Notes: generated by a model from the letters alone, not told the origin. A DNA stretch of 64,000 nucleotides from Methylotenera oryzisoli (GCF_004661485.1 NZ_PQVH01000008.1:372001-436000); one strand, 5' to 3'. Positions 1-11,127 are shown, counted from the stretch's first letter. A program made the numbers and translations.

Positions 1-5
1 CTGCA

Positions 6-329
6 ATGACTCTACCAACTGAGATTACCGTAGAAGTTGCTTATGCACTACCTGATGAGCAATTAATCATTCCTATCAAAGTAGTAGATGGCGCCACCGC
101 AGAGGACGCTATCAAAGCTTCAGGCATCATAGGTAAGTTCTCTGACATTGATTTAAACATCAACAAAATAGGTATTTTCGGAAAACTGACCAAATTAGAT
201 ACAAAACTACGCCATTTAGACCGCGTAGAAATTTATCGCCCGCTCATCGCAGATCCAAAAGAAGTAAGAAAACAAAGAGCTGCTGATGGAAAAGTAATGA
301 AAAAAGGCGGTGGTGATATATCCGCCTAA
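6..329 (+). CDS. rnfH: RnfH family protein
   Basis: This 107-residue protein has the small ubiquitin-like beta-grasp layout of the RnfH (UPF0125) family. An N-terminal strand (ITVEVAYALP) is followed by a helix containing the conserved GATAEDAIKASG-like segment, then the family hallmark KIGIFGK and a C-terminal VEIYRPL-DPKEVRKQRA signature. The family usually sits next to ratA and smpB; only five bases precede this gene, so the upstream neighbour cannot be seen. The basic, glycine-rich tail (KKGGGD) is typical. The cellular role of RnfH is not established. Identification is firm because the C-terminal signature is distinctive. The ATG at 6 fits the family length. Confidence 0.9.
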   Translation: MTLPTEITVEVAYALPDEQLIIPIKVVDGATAEDAIKASGIIGKFSDIDLNINKIGIFGKLTKLDTKLRHLDRVEIYRPLIADPKEVRKQRAADGKVMKKGGGDISA

Positions 330-372
330 ATTTAGCATCAACCAACTCAAATATGAAATGGTATTGCTCAGC

Positions 373-398
373 AAAAAAAATGGGCGCACTTGCGCCCA
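373..398 (-). terminator. Rho-independent terminator of the DUF4124 gene
   Basis: A 7-bp GC-rich stem (TGGGCGC at 381-387 and GCGCCCA at 392-398) closes a 4-base loop. On the minus strand it runs directly into eight T residues (the A-run at 373-380). This is a classical intrinsic terminator for the minus-strand gene ending at 420. It also lies just beyond the convergent rnfH stop. Confidence 0.9.
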
Positions 399-419
399 AA
401 TAAACTTACAGCCTAAATC

Positions 420-929
420 TCAATTACAGTAAGCATCGACATCTTTTTGTGAGTCAGCTTTACCGCGCGCCAAATCCTCCTCGCCAAGATACTCACGCTC
501 ACCAGCATCATTAATCTTCGAAATTCTGCCGCCCGTTGTATAAATCACTAAATTCTTTTTGGCGGCCATGCAGTTCTCTTGCTTAACCTTTAGTTCAGCC
601 TGTTTTTGTTGGTCAGTTGCCTTTTGCACCTCTGCATCATGTGCGCGTTTTTTTGCGGCCTCATCTTGGGCCGCACCGCTTTCTTTGGTTTTTTCTGGTG
701 TTTTATTTTTATTGGTAGCTGTTGTGATATCACCTGCAACAGGTGCTAGAGGCGCCTGCCCAGTTGGCTTCACTACACTTTTGCCGTGAATAGACTCTTG
801 TTTAATATTGGAAGGCGGCGGCACATCACTGTAACGAGTAACGCCATCTTTATCTTTCCATTTGTAAATTTCAGCACTAGCCATCAATGGTAACAGTGCC
901 AAACATAACAGTAGCAAACGAGCTAACAT
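420..929 (-). CDS. DUF4124 domain-containing exported protein
   Basis: This 169-residue protein begins with a clear signal peptide (MLARLLLLCLALLPLMASA, cleavage after about residue 19). A DUF4124 domain follows, with the typical EIYKWKDKDGVTRYSD-P core at about residues 20-36. The middle is lysine-, glutamine- and alanine-rich and predicted to be helical or disordered. The C-terminus contains a second patch (NLVIYTTGGRISKINDAGE). DUF4124 proteins are common, poorly characterised envelope proteins of proteobacteria, so no specific function is assigned. It is a single gene, transcribed towards rnfH and away from guaB, with its own terminator at 373-398. Confidence 0.85.
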   Translation of the reverse strand: MLARLLLLCLALLPLMASAEIYKWKDKDGVTRYSDVPPPSNIKQESIHGKSVVKPTGQAPLAPVAGDITTATNKNKTPEKTKESGAAQDEAAKKRAHDAEVQKATDQQKQAELKVKQENCMAAKKNLVIYTTGGRISKINDAGEREYLGEEDLARGKADSQKDVDAYCN

Positions 930-1037
930 AAAACATTCCCTTGATTTATAGGTTCTTAGTCATATTATTGCTAATCTAAATTACTAGCAAGTAGCACAAT
1001 TAACGACTATTTGCATTTATAGTTTACAAATAAATGA

Positions 1038-1065
1038 TTGACACACTCGCTAAGTCGATTATAAG
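1038..1065 (+). promoter_or_regulatory. Probable sigma-70 promoter of guaB
   Basis: TTGACA at 1038-1043 and TATAAG at 1060-1065 are separated by 16 bases and lie about 35 bases upstream of the guaB start at 1102. A second -10-like hexamer (TATAAT, 1070-1075) has no matching -35 at normal spacing. The guaB ribosome binding site is AAGGA at 1090-1094. Confidence 0.6.
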
Positions 1066-1074
1066 TCTGTATAA

Positions 1075-2562
<1,488 letters not shown>

Positions 2563-2588
2563 CTCAATTTAATATTATTTTTTAACAT

Positions 2589-2635
2589 CAGAGAACACAA
2601 TATCAGGGCGCACTGCCTTGACGTTGTGTTCTCTG
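2589..2635 (+). promoter_or_regulatory. Long intergenic hairpin between guaB and guaA
   Basis: The arms CAGAGAACACAA (2589-2600) and TTGTGTTCTCTG (2624-2635) are perfectly complementary over 12 bp around a 23-base loop that can itself pair weakly (GGGC with GCCT). No U-tract follows (TGCATTTTGTG), so it is not a typical intrinsic terminator. It ends 19 bases before the guaA start, which lacks an obvious Shine-Dalgarno sequence. It could stabilise the guaB 3' end, attenuate transcription or modulate guaA translation. Confidence 0.6.
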
Positions 2636-2654
2636 TGCATTTTGTGACTAAACA

Positions 2655-4262
2655 ATGACTCATTCCAAAATTTTAATCCTCGACTTTGGCTCTCAAGTTA
2701 CTCAACTTATCGCTCGCCGCGTACGTGAAGCACATGTTTATTGTGAAATCCATCCATGCGATGTCTCCGATGATTTTGTACGTAACTTTGGCGCCGATGG
2801 CATCATCCTTTCTGGTAGCCATGCAAGTGTGTATGAAGAGGAAACAGATAAAGCCCCACAAGCAGTGTTTGATCTTAATGTACCAGTGTTAGGCATTTGC
2901 TACGGTATGCAAACCATGGCGCAGCAGTTGGGCGGCAAAGTAGAGGCTGGCCACAAACGTGAATTTGGCTATGCTGAGGTTCGGGCACATGGGCACTCTG
3001 CCCTATTCCGCGATATTCAGGACAGCACTAATAATGAGGGTCACGGCTTGCTTGATGTTTGGATGAGTCACGGCGACAAAGTAACGGAGCTGCCTGCTGG
3101 ATTCAAGGTGATTGCAAGTAATGCAACTACACCAATCGCGGCCATGGCAGATGAAACCCGTAAATTCTACGCCGTGCAGTTCCACCCAGAGGTCACACAT
3201 ACCAAACAAGGCCAAGCCATGCTCAATCGCTTTGTGCTTGAAATATGCGGCGCTAAACCTGATTGGATTATGGGCGACTATATTGCAGAAGCCGTTGCAA
3301 AGATCAAAGCCCAAGTTGGCGATGAAGAGGTTATTTTAGGCTTATCAGGTGGTGTTGATTCTAGCGTTGCTGCGGCACTGATTCACCGTGCGATTGGTGA
3401 CCAACTCACCTGCGTGTTCGTAGACCACGGTTTGCTACGCCTAAATGAAGGTGATTTGGTGATGGATATGTTTGCAGGACGCTTACATGTCAATGTCATC
3501 CGCGTAGATGCAACAAATCAATTTATGGGGCATCTAACTGGTGTGAGCGACCCTGAAGCCAAACGTAAAATCATCGGCCGCGAGTTTGTAGAAGTATTTA
3601 AAGCTGAAGCTGCCAAGCTCAAAGCTGGTACAGGCGGGCACAAAGGTGCAACATTCTTGGCACAAGGCACTATTTATCCTGACGTAATTGAATCAGGCGG
3701 TGCTAAATCTAAAAAAGCTGTGACCATTAAGAGCCACCACAATGTAGGTGGTCTGCCTGAGCAGTTGGGTCTTAAACTATTAGAGCCATTACGCGACTTA
3801 TTTAAAGACGAAGTGCGCGAACTTGGTGTGGCTCTAGGCTTGCCTGCTGACATGGTTTATCGCCACCCATTCCCAGGCCCAGGTCTTGGTGTGCGGATTT
3901 TAGGTGAAATCAAACAAGAGTATGCTGATTTACTGCGTCGCGCAGATGCAATTTTTATTGAAGAGCTCAGAAATACCAAAGATGAGGCAACCGGCAAAAC
4001 TTGGTATGAATTAACGAGCCAAGCTTTCACGGTATTTTTACCGGTTAAATCCGTAGGCGTGATGGGCGATGGCCGCACTTATGATTACGTGGTTGCTTTG
4101 CGTGCCGTCATCACGAGCGACTTTATGACCGCGCACTGGGCAGAACTACCATATGCATTATTAGGCCGTGTTTCAAACCGCATTATCAATGAGGTTCGTG
4201 GTATTAACCGTGTTGTTTATGATGTTTCTGGCAAACCGCCAGCAACCATAGAGTGGGAATAA
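2655..4262 (+). CDS. guaA: GMP synthase (glutamine-hydrolysing)
   Basis: GuaA aminates XMP to GMP using ATP and ammonia from glutamine, completing the pathway begun by GuaB. The 535 residues comprise three parts. The class I glutamine amidotransferase has nucleophile Cys82 in GICYGMQ and His177/Glu179 in FHPEV. The ATP-pyrophosphatase domain has the P-loop SGGVDSS at residues 231-237. The C-terminal dimerisation domain ends with the conserved KPPATIEWE. All key residues are present. No good ribosome binding site precedes the ATG, which sits just downstream of the 2589-2635 hairpin. The next gene starts 16 bases after its stop. Confidence 0.98.
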   Translation: MTHSKILILDFGSQVTQLIARRVREAHVYCEIHPCDVSDDFVRNFGADGIILSGSHASVYEEETDKAPQAVFDLNVPVLGICYGMQTMAQQLGGKVEAGHKREFGYAEVRAHGHSALFRDIQDSTNNEGHGLLDVWMSHGDKVTELPAGFKVIASNATTPIAAMADETRKFYAVQFHPEVTHTKQGQAMLNRFVLEICGAKPDWIMGDYIAEAVAKIKAQVGDEEVILGLSGGVDSSVAAALIHRAIGDQLTCVFVDHGLLRLNEGDLVMDMFAGRLHVNVIRVDATNQFMGHLTGVSDPEAKRKIIGREFVEVFKAEAAKLKAGTGGHKGATFLAQGTIYPDVIESGGAKSKKAVTIKSHHNVGGLPEQLGLKLLEPLRDLFKDEVRELGVALGLPADMVYRHPFPGPGLGVRILGEIKQEYADLLRRADAIFIEELRNTKDEATGKTWYELTSQAFTVFLPVKSVGVMGDGRTYDYVVALRAVITSDFMTAHWAELPYALLGRVSNRIINEVRGINRVVYDVSGKPPATIEWE

Positions 4263-4278
4263 CAGGAGGTCTGTCATT

Positions 4279-4785
4279 ATGAGCCGCGCATTCGTTAACG
4301 AAGAAAGATTTGAACAAGCCAATGGCAAAGAGCTTGTTGAACGTCCTATTAGTGAGCACCCAAATTACGTGACACCTACCGGTGCACTTGAGCTGCAAAC
4401 ATTGGAAGAGTCACTAATCGCGGAACTTAATCACCTAAAACTGACCGCAGAAAACACGTTTGCAAAAGATAAAGTAGCCGAAATCGAACGTGACCTGCGT
4501 TACGTACGAGCAAGGCTGGACTCTGCAATATTGGTAGACCCCACTAAGCAGAGCCATGAAACCGTGTTATTTGGCGCAACTATTGAGGTGCAAGATGATG
4601 CTGGTGCTCAGCATACGTTTCATATTGTAGGCGAAGATGAAGCAGACGCTAGCATCAACAAGGTCAGCTGGGTCTCACCACTCGCAAAATCATTACTTGG
4701 CCAAAAGGTTGGCGATACGGTAACTTGGCAGCGCCCTGCAGGTAATATCAATTTAGAAATTCTGGACATTCACTACCAATCATGA
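4279..4785 (+). CDS. greB: GreB-type transcription elongation factor
   Basis: This 168-residue protein has the Gre layout: an N-terminal coiled-coil segment (about residues 35-85, EESLIAELNHLK...AEIERDLRYVRARLD) followed by a C-terminal FKBP-like domain with VLFGATIEVQDDAG and the conserved SWVSPLAKSLLGQKVGDTV segment. Gre factors rescue backtracked RNA polymerase by stimulating transcript cleavage. The VRARLDSA segment and the ending -LEILDIHYQ resemble GreB more than GreA. A strong ribosome binding site (AGGAGG near 4264) supports the start. The stop overlaps the start of the nitroreductase gene by four bases (ATGA), so the two are translationally coupled. Confidence 0.85.
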   Translation: MSRAFVNEERFEQANGKELVERPISEHPNYVTPTGALELQTLEESLIAELNHLKLTAENTFAKDKVAEIERDLRYVRARLDSAILVDPTKQSHETVLFGATIEVQDDAGAQHTFHIVGEDEADASINKVSWVSPLAKSLLGQKVGDTVTWQRPAGNINLEILDIHYQS

Positions 4786-5384
4786 AAGTAAGCCAAGCCA
4801 TTATCGAACGACGCTCAATTAAAGCGTATGACCCGCAACACAAAATGAGTGAGGAAGAAATATCTAAACTCATGTCATTAGCAATACTATCTCCAACCGC
4901 ATTTAATATCCAAAACTGGCGGTTCGTCGTAGTGACTGAACCTACACTACGTCAAAAAATTCGCAGCGTGAGCTGGAATCAGGCACAAGTGGAAGAGGCA
5001 TCACTGCTTATTGTACTGACTGCGGATTTAAACGCATGGGCAAAACAGCCTGAGCGCTACTGGTCTAACGCAGCCAAGCCTGTGCAAGACTATTTAGTAC
5101 CAGCTATTGGTCAATATTACGATGGTAACTCACAAGTACAACGTGATGAAGCCATGCGCTCGTGCGGAATGGCAGCCACAACCATCATGCTGGCAGCAAA
5201 AGAAATGGGCTACGACACCTGCCCAATGGACGGATTTGATTTTGATGCAGTGGCACAACTATTAAATCTGCCTGAAGACCATATCCCAGCGATGTTTGTT
5301 GTGGTTGGCAAAGCACTAAAAGAAGCCATGCCACGCGGCGGCCAACTGCCTTTGGATGAAGTGGTTATTTATAATCAATTTTAA
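4782..5384 (+). CDS. Nitroreductase family flavoprotein
   Basis: This 200-residue protein belongs to the FMN-dependent nitroreductase family. It begins with the FMN-binding RRSIKAYD segment, followed by SPTAFNIQNWRF (flavin phosphate contact) and a C-terminal AAKEMGYDTCPMDGFD region. Such enzymes reduce nitro compounds, quinones or related substrates with NAD(P)H. The sequence does not reveal the physiological substrate. It overlaps the greB-like gene by four bases. A 9-bp hairpin lies downstream at 5413-5453. Confidence 0.85.
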   Translation: MKVSQAIIERRSIKAYDPQHKMSEEEISKLMSLAILSPTAFNIQNWRFVVVTEPTLRQKIRSVSWNQAQVEEASLLIVLTADLNAWAKQPERYWSNAAKPVQDYLVPAIGQYYDGNSQVQRDEAMRSCGMAATTIMLAAKEMGYDTCPMDGFDFDAVAQLLNLPEDHIPAMFVVVGKALKEAMPRGGQLPLDEVVIYNQF

Positions 5385-5412
5385 ATATTGCGTGATGCTT
5401 ACTGCCGCTTGC

Positions 5413-5453
5413 AAGATAGTGGCTAAGCATTAGGCACATAAACGCACTATCTT
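5413..5453 (+). terminator. Hairpin after the nitroreductase gene, possible terminator
   Basis: AAGATAGTG (5413-5421) and CACTATCTT (5445-5453) are perfectly complementary around a 23-base loop and are followed by the modestly T-rich TTGTAATT. It may end the guaA-greB-nitroreductase unit. The T-tract is imperfect. The loop length equals that of the guaB-guaA hairpin, which may be coincidence. Confidence 0.45.
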
Positions 5454-5484
5454 TTGTAATTAATTTATTTTTAAGGTCTAAATT

Positions 5485-7080
5485 TTGTTAATTTCTAACA
5501 ATATCACGATGCAATTCGGCGCAAAGCCACTCTTTGAAAACATCTCAGTTAAATTTGGCGACGGTAATCGCTATGGTTTAATTGGCGCTAACGGTTGCGG
5601 CAAATCAACCTATATGAAAATTCTAGCTAAAGTTCTAGAGCCTACCTCTGGCAATATCTCACTAGATAACAATGAGCGCATGGCGTTCTTGCGCCAAGAT
5701 CAGTTCGCTTACGAAGATCAGCGCGTGCTAGATGTTGTAATGATGGGCCACGAACAAATGTGGAAAGCTAACGTAGAGAAAAATGCAATCTACGCAAACT
5801 TAGAAGCTACAGAAGATGATTACATGCGCGCGGCTGAACTAGAGGCTGTATTTGCTGAGTTTGACGGCTACACGGCAGAGGCTCGTGCTGGCGAATTGTT
5901 ACTGGGTGTTGGTATCCCTATTGAGCAACATAACGGCCCAATGAGCGCCGTGGCGCCAGGCTGGAAATTACGCGTATTGTTAGTCCAAGCCTTGTTTGCA
6001 AATCCAGACATTCTATTGCTGGATGAGCCGACCAACAACTTGGACATCAACACCATCCGTTGGTTAGAAGACGTGCTGAATAACCGCAACTGCACCATGA
6101 TTATTATTTCTCATGACCGTCACTTTTTAAACCAAGTATGTACGCATACCTGCGACATGGACTACGGTAAAATTGCTGTGTATCCGGGCAATTATGACGA
6201 CTACATGGAGGCAAGCACCGCTGCACGCGCGCAGCAGGCAAAAGATAACGCAAAAGCTAAACAACAAATTGCTGATTTGCAAGACTTCGTTCGCCGCTTC
6301 TCTGCAAACGCTTCTAAAGCGAAACAAGCAACGAGCCGCGCCAAGCAGATTGATAAAATCAAAATTGAAGAATTTAAACCTTCGTCTCGTCAATATCCAT
6401 TTATTCGCTTTGAATACGATGAGCGCGAAAAGCTACATCGCAATGCGGTTGAGTTGAAAAAACTGAGTCATGGTTTTGACCGCCCGCTATTCAATGATGT
6501 AGACATGATGTTTGAAGCAGGCGAAAAAGTAGCCATTATTGGTGAGAACGGTATCGGCAAAACAACGTTCTTACGCTGCTTGGCTGGTGATTTGGAGCCC
6601 AAACATGGTGAAGTAAAATGGGCAGAAAAAGCAAAAATCGGCTATTTTGCACAAGACCATGAGTACGAGTTTGAAGATGGTGATGAACTGTTCGAATGGA
6701 TGAGCAAGTTTACCCAGCAAGGCGATGATGACCAAACCGTGCGCAGCATGCTTGGCCGTCTGCTATTCTCTGGCGACGACACCAAAAAATCGGTAAAAGT
6801 ACTTTCTGGTGGTGAAAAAGGTCGCATGTTGTACGGTAAACTAATGCTTGGCAAAACCAATGTATTGCTGATGGATGAACCAACCAACCACATGGACATG
6901 GAGTCTATCGAGGCGCTGAATACTGCACTAGACAAATACAAAGGTACCTTGTTTTTTGTAAGTCATGACCGTGAGTTTGTAAGCTCAATTGCCACGCGTA
7001 TCATCGAAATTAAAGCGGATGGCATTGTAGACTTTACAGGCAACTATGAGGACTACCTGTTAAGCCAAGGTGTTGAATAA
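5485..7080 (+). CDS. ybiT: ABC-F family ATPase, YbiT type
   Basis: This 531-residue soluble protein carries two ABC ATPase domains and no membrane segments. Domain 1 has Walker A GANGCGKS at about residues 33-40 and the Walker B region [11 protein letters not shown]. Domain 2 has Walker A GENGIGKT, the signature LSGGEKGR and [11 protein letters not shown]. The two are joined by the charged linker typical of ABC-F ribosome-associated factors. The N-terminus ([20 protein letters not shown]) matches the YbiT subgroup and selects the TTG at 5485 as start, with AAGG nine bases upstream. ABC-F proteins bind the ribosomal E site; the exact role of YbiT is not settled. Confidence 0.9.
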   Translation: MLISNNITMQFGAKPLFENISVKFGDGNRYGLIGANGCGKSTYMKILAKVLEPTSGNISLDNNERMAFLRQDQFAYEDQRVLDVVMMGHEQMWKANVEKNAIYANLEATEDDYMRAAELEAVFAEFDGYTAEARAGELLLGVGIPIEQHNGPMSAVAPGWKLRVLLVQALFANPDILLLDEPTNNLDINTIRWLEDVLNNRNCTMIIISHDRHFLNQVCTHTCDMDYGKIAVYPGNYDDYMEASTAARAQQAKDNAKAKQQIADLQDFVRRFSANASKAKQATSRAKQIDKIKIEEFKPSSRQYPFIRFEYDEREKLHRNAVELKKLSHGFDRPLFNDVDMMFEAGEKVAIIGENGIGKTTFLRCLAGDLEPKHGEVKWAEKAKIGYFAQDHEYEFEDGDELFEWMSKFTQQGDDDQTVRSMLGRLLFSGDDTKKSVKVLSGGEKGRMLYGKLMLGKTNVLLMDEPTNHMDMESIEALNTALDKYKGTLFFVSHDREFVSSIATRIIEIKADGIVDFTGNYEDYLLSQGVE

Positions 7081-7119
7081 CACTCTGGCCTTCGTTACCA
7101 AATTATTGAAGCAGTTAAA

Positions 7120-8955
7120 TTGCTAAACTCATCAGTACGCCATTTGACTGCTCAAGCCTGTTTACAGGATGTGTTTGGTTACAGTTCGTTTCGCGGTGAG
7201 CAACAAGACATTGTAGAACATGTGGTTGCAGGCGGCGACGCACTAGTACTGATGCCAACTGGTGGCGGCAAATCACTGTGTTATCAGCTACCGGCGCTGT
7301 TACGCAAAGGGGTGGGGGTTGTGGTGTCGCCACTCATTGCGTTAATGCAGGATCAAGTGGATGCACTTAAGCAGCTTGGGGTAAAAGCTGCTTTCCTGAA
7401 CTCCAGCTTAAATGCCGAGGCCTTTAGCGAAGTTACTGCTGCGCTGCTTCGTGGTGAGTTACAAGTGTTGTATGTTGCGCCAGAGCGTTTACTCATGCCC
7501 AACTTTCTCACCCTGCTCGAACAGATTGAAGACAGTATCGGCATTGCGCTATTTGCGATTGATGAAGCGCATTGCGTTTCTCAATGGGGTCATGATTTCA
7601 GGCCAGAGTATCGCAAACTCACCGTGCTGCATGAACATTTTCCGCGCATACCAAGAATTGCACTCACGGCAACGGCTGATGCCCCCACCAGAGCTGAAAT
7701 CATCGAACGATTAGCACTCGAAAAAGCTCGCCAATTCATCTCTAGTTTTGATCGCCCCAATATTAAATATCGCGTACTAGCCAAAGCAAATGCACGCCAG
7801 CAATTAGAGGCGTTTATTGAGTCAGAACACCCCAATGACGCTGGCATCATTTACTGCCTATCACGCCGTAAAGTAGAAGAAACCGCTGAGTGGCTTAAAG
7901 CAAAAGGCTGGGATGCCTTACCTTATCATGCAGGGCTTGATGCAGACATACGCAACACCCATCAAAAGCGATTTTTACGTGAAGAAGGCGTAATTATGGT
8001 GGCTACAGTTGCCTTTGGCATGGGCATTGATAAGCCCAATGTACGCTTTGTGGCACATTTGGATTTACCCAAGAGCATGGAAGGTTACTACCAAGAAACA
8101 GGCCGCGCTGGCAGGGATGGCCTACCAGCCAATGCATGGATGACTTATGGCTTAGGTGATGTAGTCAACATGAAGCAGATGCTGGAAAATAGCGACGCGC
8201 CTGCTGAACGTCAGCATGTGGAGCGACAGAAACTGGATGCCCTGCTCGGCTTTTGCGAATCAACTGCATGCCGCCATCAAACTATCTTACGTTATTTTGG
8301 AGAGCAGCACCCAGGCGATTGCGGACAATGTGATAACTGTCTCACGCCCACAGATACTTGGGACGGCACTCAGGCAGCACAAATGGCATTATCATGCGTA
8401 TATCGCACCGGACAAAGATTTGGTGTAGTTCATTTAATTGACGTACTGCTAGGAAAACCAAACCCTAAAGTCACCCAGTTCAACCATCATGAATTAAGCA
8501 CTTTTGGCATAGGCAAAGGCTTATCACAAACACAATGGAGTAGCGTATTTAGGCAGTTAGTGGCTGGTGGCTACTTGGAAACTGACATGGATGCATTTGG
8601 CGGATTACGCCTCACCGAGGCCGCACGCCCAGTGCTACGCAGTGAGGTGATGATATGGCTACGCCAAGATCTAGAAGCACCGAAGCGTGTGAGTAAAGTT
8701 GAACGCAGCGCCCGCGTTAAAGAGGCTTATGCAGGCGTAGCAGATGACCCACTATGGCAAGCTCTCAAGGCAAAACGTACCGAACTGGCAAAAGAGCAAG
8801 GCGTACCACCCTACCTGATTTTTCACGACAGCACGCTGCTTGAGATTTTAAATCATCGTCCGGGGAGTCTCACTGAGATGAGCAAGATTAGCGGTATTGG
8901 CCAAGCCAAACTTACACGCTATGGCGACGCTTTTTTAGAAGTACTGGAAGGCTAG
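7120..8955 (+). CDS. recQ: ATP-dependent DNA helicase RecQ
   Basis: RecQ is a 3'-5' DNA helicase of recombination and replication-fork repair. The 611 residues show Walker A TGGGKS (about 47-52), DEAH box 148-151, the aromatic loop [11 protein letters not shown], the helicase C domain with [10 protein letters not shown], a zinc-binding RQC region with four cysteines (CRHQ...CGQCDNC), a winged helix and a C-terminal HRDC domain (about 530-611). The start is TTG at 7120. The N-terminal block up to [11 protein letters not shown] is the conserved RecQ motif 0, so a later start is excluded. Confidence 0.96.
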   Translation: MLNSSVRHLTAQACLQDVFGYSSFRGEQQDIVEHVVAGGDALVLMPTGGGKSLCYQLPALLRKGVGVVVSPLIALMQDQVDALKQLGVKAAFLNSSLNAEAFSEVTAALLRGELQVLYVAPERLLMPNFLTLLEQIEDSIGIALFAIDEAHCVSQWGHDFRPEYRKLTVLHEHFPRIPRIALTATADAPTRAEIIERLALEKARQFISSFDRPNIKYRVLAKANARQQLEAFIESEHPNDAGIIYCLSRRKVEETAEWLKAKGWDALPYHAGLDADIRNTHQKRFLREEGVIMVATVAFGMGIDKPNVRFVAHLDLPKSMEGYYQETGRAGRDGLPANAWMTYGLGDVVNMKQMLENSDAPAERQHVERQKLDALLGFCESTACRHQTILRYFGEQHPGDCGQCDNCLTPTDTWDGTQAAQMALSCVYRTGQRFGVVHLIDVLLGKPNPKVTQFNHHELSTFGIGKGLSQTQWSSVFRQLVAGGYLETDMDAFGGLRLTEAARPVLRSEVMIWLRQDLEAPKRVSKVERSARVKEAYAGVADDPLWQALKAKRTELAKEQGVPPYLIFHDSTLLEILNHRPGSLTEMSKISGIGQAKLTRYGDAFLEVLEG

Positions 8956-8965
8956 AGTAATAGCG

Positions 8966-8988
8966 GCTGATTGATGCAGTCAATCAGC
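8966..8988. terminator. Hairpin between convergent recQ and flgN
   Basis: GCTGATTGA (8966-8974) and TCAATCAGC (8980-8988) form a perfect 9-bp stem with a 5-base loop, eleven bases after the recQ stop. Neither strand continues into a U-tract, so it is a transcript-end structure rather than a proven intrinsic terminator. Confidence 0.5.
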
Positions 8989-9104
8989 AATAAAAACGAA
9001 TAAGTGATTTTAACTAATGCTAAAGTTAAACCGTCTACAGATTAACTAGCGAGAAACATCAAGCCAATTTGAAACAAAGCGTGGATGTGAAGTAGGTGTA
9101 AAAA

Positions 9105-9578
9105 CTATACGATTAAACCAGAACGGGAAGGTCCCTTAGATTTAGCTTGGCCATCAGGTCCATAAACTGAATTTGCATCATTATTACCCTGCAGATGATT
9201 CAGTAGCTCCTGATTACGGTTAAAGTGCTTACTAATCAATACACCATTTAACCGATTAAGCTCTTTAGCTTGAGCAAGAGACTTTTGAAAGTTAACCCAA
9301 GCAGTCGTAATCTCTTTTTTGGCTTGCTTTTCCACCCAAGCAGTCATGCCAGACTCATTAGATTGAAAACCATGCACTTGCAATAACTGATAGCGGGCTT
9401 TTGCAGCTAAATTTAAGCGCTGCAACAGTAATGATTTTTCTTCCAAAATAGCTTCGATTGCGGCCACATCTGCTTTTACCAGATGCGATTGTTCACGCTC
9501 CAACAGAGCAATCAACTCGGCTACCAGCTGAGTATCTTGTGTGAAGGTAACTGGCTGGCTGGAAGATGTGTTCACCAT
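9105..9578 (-). CDS. flgN: FlgN family chaperone for hook-filament junction proteins
   Basis: FlgN keeps FlgK and FlgL unfolded and delivers them to the export gate. The 157-residue protein is almost wholly helical, with the FlgN-typical pattern LIALLEREQSHLVKADVAAIEAILEEKS near the N-terminus and LNRLNGVLISKHFNRNQELLNHLQ in the second half. The basic, serine/glycine-rich tail (KSKGPSRSG) is likely disordered. It follows flgM by 7 bases, forming the usual flgM-flgN pair. No terminator is visible between its stop and the recQ hairpin. Confidence 0.85.
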   Translation of the reverse strand: MVNTSSSQPVTFTQDTQLVAELIALLEREQSHLVKADVAAIEAILEEKSLLLQRLNLAAKARYQLLQVHGFQSNESGMTAWVEKQAKKEITTAWVNFQKSLAQAKELNRLNGVLISKHFNRNQELLNHLQGNNDANSVYGPDGQAKSKGPSRSGLIV

Positions 9579-9585
9579 AATCTTG

Positions 9586-9924
9586 TTAAGCGAAACGGCT
9601 TGTGAGTAAATCTTTTACAGTTTCAATCAGGCCTTCAGCCACTTTTTCTGAATTCACAGAAAACTGACCACCAGCGATTGCTGATTTAATTGCATCCACT
9701 TTTTCAGCATCGTACACATTACTTGCTTTTACTTTAGTTTCTAAAGTTTGTAATTTAGCTGATAGTGGTGATAACGTCACATTACCTGAAGAACTCTCGT
9801 TTGATGGTGACTTTCCAGTTTTTTGCTTAGCATCGGCCTCAACCTTTGCAGCATTCGCTTTTTCGATACTGGCCTTATCAAGACCTAGCCCAGCAGCGTT
9901 CTTAATTGTCTCATTGATTTTCAT
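9586..9924 (-). CDS. flgM: Anti-sigma-28 factor FlgM
   Basis: FlgM binds and inhibits the flagellar sigma factor FliA until it is exported through the finished hook-basal body. The 112-residue protein has a disordered, lysine- and serine-rich N-terminal half. The conserved C-terminal sigma-binding helices follow (LSPLSAKLQTLE, then DAEKVDAIKSAIAGGQFSVNSE and VAEGLIETVKDLL). A well-formed sigma-28 promoter lies upstream at 9983-10009. This predicts the usual feedback loop in which FliA drives synthesis of its own inhibitor. The ribosome binding site is AGGA nine bases before the ATG. Confidence 0.92.
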   Translation of the reverse strand: MKINETIKNAAGLGLDKASIEKANAAKVEADAKQKTGKSPSNESSSGNVTLSPLSAKLQTLETKVKASNVYDAEKVDAIKSAIAGGQFSVNSEKVAEGLIETVKDLLTSRFA

Positions 9925-9982
9925 GGCATTTCATCCTTTTTGCTAACCTGCTTAAATGCATATACACGCACCCTTAATGCAA

Positions 9983-10009
9983 ATATCGGCATAGTTTAAG
10001 CGAACTTTA
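9983..10009 (-). promoter_or_regulatory. Sigma-28 (FliA) promoter of flgM-flgN
   Basis: On the minus strand the site reads TAAAGTTC, 11 bases, GCCGATAT. This differs from the enterobacterial FliA consensus (TAAAGTTT-N11-GCCGATAA) at one base in each element. It lies about 60 bases upstream of the flgM start codon. Confidence 0.8.
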
Positions 10010-10083
10010 GCCTTTTACCTAAAATAAAACAATGTTTATGCATAATTAAAAACGAGCAACTCGCCACCGCCAATAATAACCAG

Positions 10084-10881
10084 TTAAAACACGACCTCAA
10101 CTTGACCACCTTGGCGCGCAATGCCGCTAACCACCTGCCCACTAGCCACTTTAACTTGCACAACCTGACCTTCATTTGCCTTAGCCATTGCTTTACCTTC
10201 AGCAGAAACGCGGAAGCCTTTACCCGAAGAGGTAATCATCACAGTTTGCCCTTGTTGAACGACCGGTGAAACCTTGAGCATCTCTTGCCTGAGCACCGTG
10301 CCAGCACTCATTGATATATTCACAATACGCCCTTGTGCTTGCGCAACATCAGTAAAGATGCCAGCAGGCAGTTGCGTTAAATCTCCAGTCTGAAACAGCA
10401 AGTCTTCAGCTGTTACTACCCTGCCCTGCGCCAGCGGCAGCGCCGCAACCAGATATTGGGCTACAACATTAACCGTAGCCTGCGCATAGATTGTCCATGC
10501 ACTGGGGGTACTACAGCGAATACCAACACTGGTTTTACCCCAAGGTCGACTGCCGGAAGGTAAAAAAACTTGAACATCCTGGCATTGTGCTAATTTCAAA
10601 TTCGGATCAATGGCACCAGCCTGCACCGTAACTTTGCCAGGGTAACCGACTGTTTGCGTTTGCAAAAACTCAACCACCTTTGCATTTAATAACGATAAAT
10701 CTTGCTTAGGGTATTGTTTATTTAATGCTGCTTGGTTTGTGGCCGCGTGCAATGTCTGGCTTGCACCAAACACCAAAGCAGTGAGCACCACCAGACAATT
10801 TAACAGAGCATTTCTCATGCACACTTTCAAACTTAAATTTGCAAAGAATTGCAACGGTAAATGATACTTAACATTAGGCAT
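10084..10881 (-). CDS. flgA: Flagellar P-ring assembly chaperone FlgA
   Basis: FlgA is a periplasmic chaperone that helps FlgI polymerise into the P ring. The 265-residue product has a signal peptide (hydrophobic core about residues 24-40) with an unusually long N-terminal extension, then the SAF/ChapFlgA fold. The C-terminal half shows RVVTAEDL, RQEMLKVSPVVQQGQTVMI and GQVVSGIARQGGQVEVVF. The ATG at 10881 has AGGA seven bases upstream; an internal methionine at about residue 22 would give a more standard signal peptide but has a poorer ribosome binding site. It is divergent from flgB, as in enteric bacteria. Confidence 0.92.
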   Translation of the reverse strand: MPNVKYHLPLQFFANLSLKVCMRNALLNCLVVLTALVFGASQTLHAATNQAALNKQYPKQDLSLLNAKVVEFLQTQTVGYPGKVTVQAGAIDPNLKLAQCQDVQVFLPSGSRPWGKTSVGIRCSTPSAWTIYAQATVNVVAQYLVAALPLAQGRVVTAEDLLFQTGDLTQLPAGIFTDVAQAQGRIVNISMSAGTVLRQEMLKVSPVVQQGQTVMITSSGKGFRVSAEGKAMAKANEGQVVQVKVASGQVVSGIARQGGQVEVVF

Positions 10882-11025
10882 ACTGAATTCCTATGCAGCA
10901 TACAAAGATTCAACATGCATTCTACGTACGCAGCTATCTAGCAAAACCAAGAAAAGGGCAATAAATACCCTTCTTCTTACTCAATCAAAGTGAGTGCTTA
11001 ATCATTAAAATTGTTTACAAGTATG

Positions 11026-11052
11026 TTATCGGCAATAAAAGTATTTTCTTTT
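11026..11052 (-). promoter_or_regulatory. Candidate sigma-28 promoter upstream of flgA
   Basis: The minus strand carries a perfect GCCGATAA -10 element, but the -35 at 11-base spacing is AAAAGAAA, a weak match to TAAAGTTT. It points to flgA about 145 bases away, inside the flgA-flgB divergent region. It may be a real late promoter or a chance match. Confidence 0.4.
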
Positions 11053-11127
11053 GTTTTTAGGCTTTTAATTAATTTAGATTTTATTGAAGAAAAGCCATCA
11101 ACTTAAGCAGCTACCAAGGAAACAATC

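Noticed and set aside
10053-10063. CGAG-caa-CTCG followed by five T on the minus strand after flgA
   Set aside because: The stem has only 4 bp with a 3-base loop, too weak to call a terminator.
10954-10972. AAGGG-N9-CCCTT inverted repeat in the flgA-flgB region
   Set aside because: The stem is only 5 bp with no T-run and no match to a known operator; it is likely chance.
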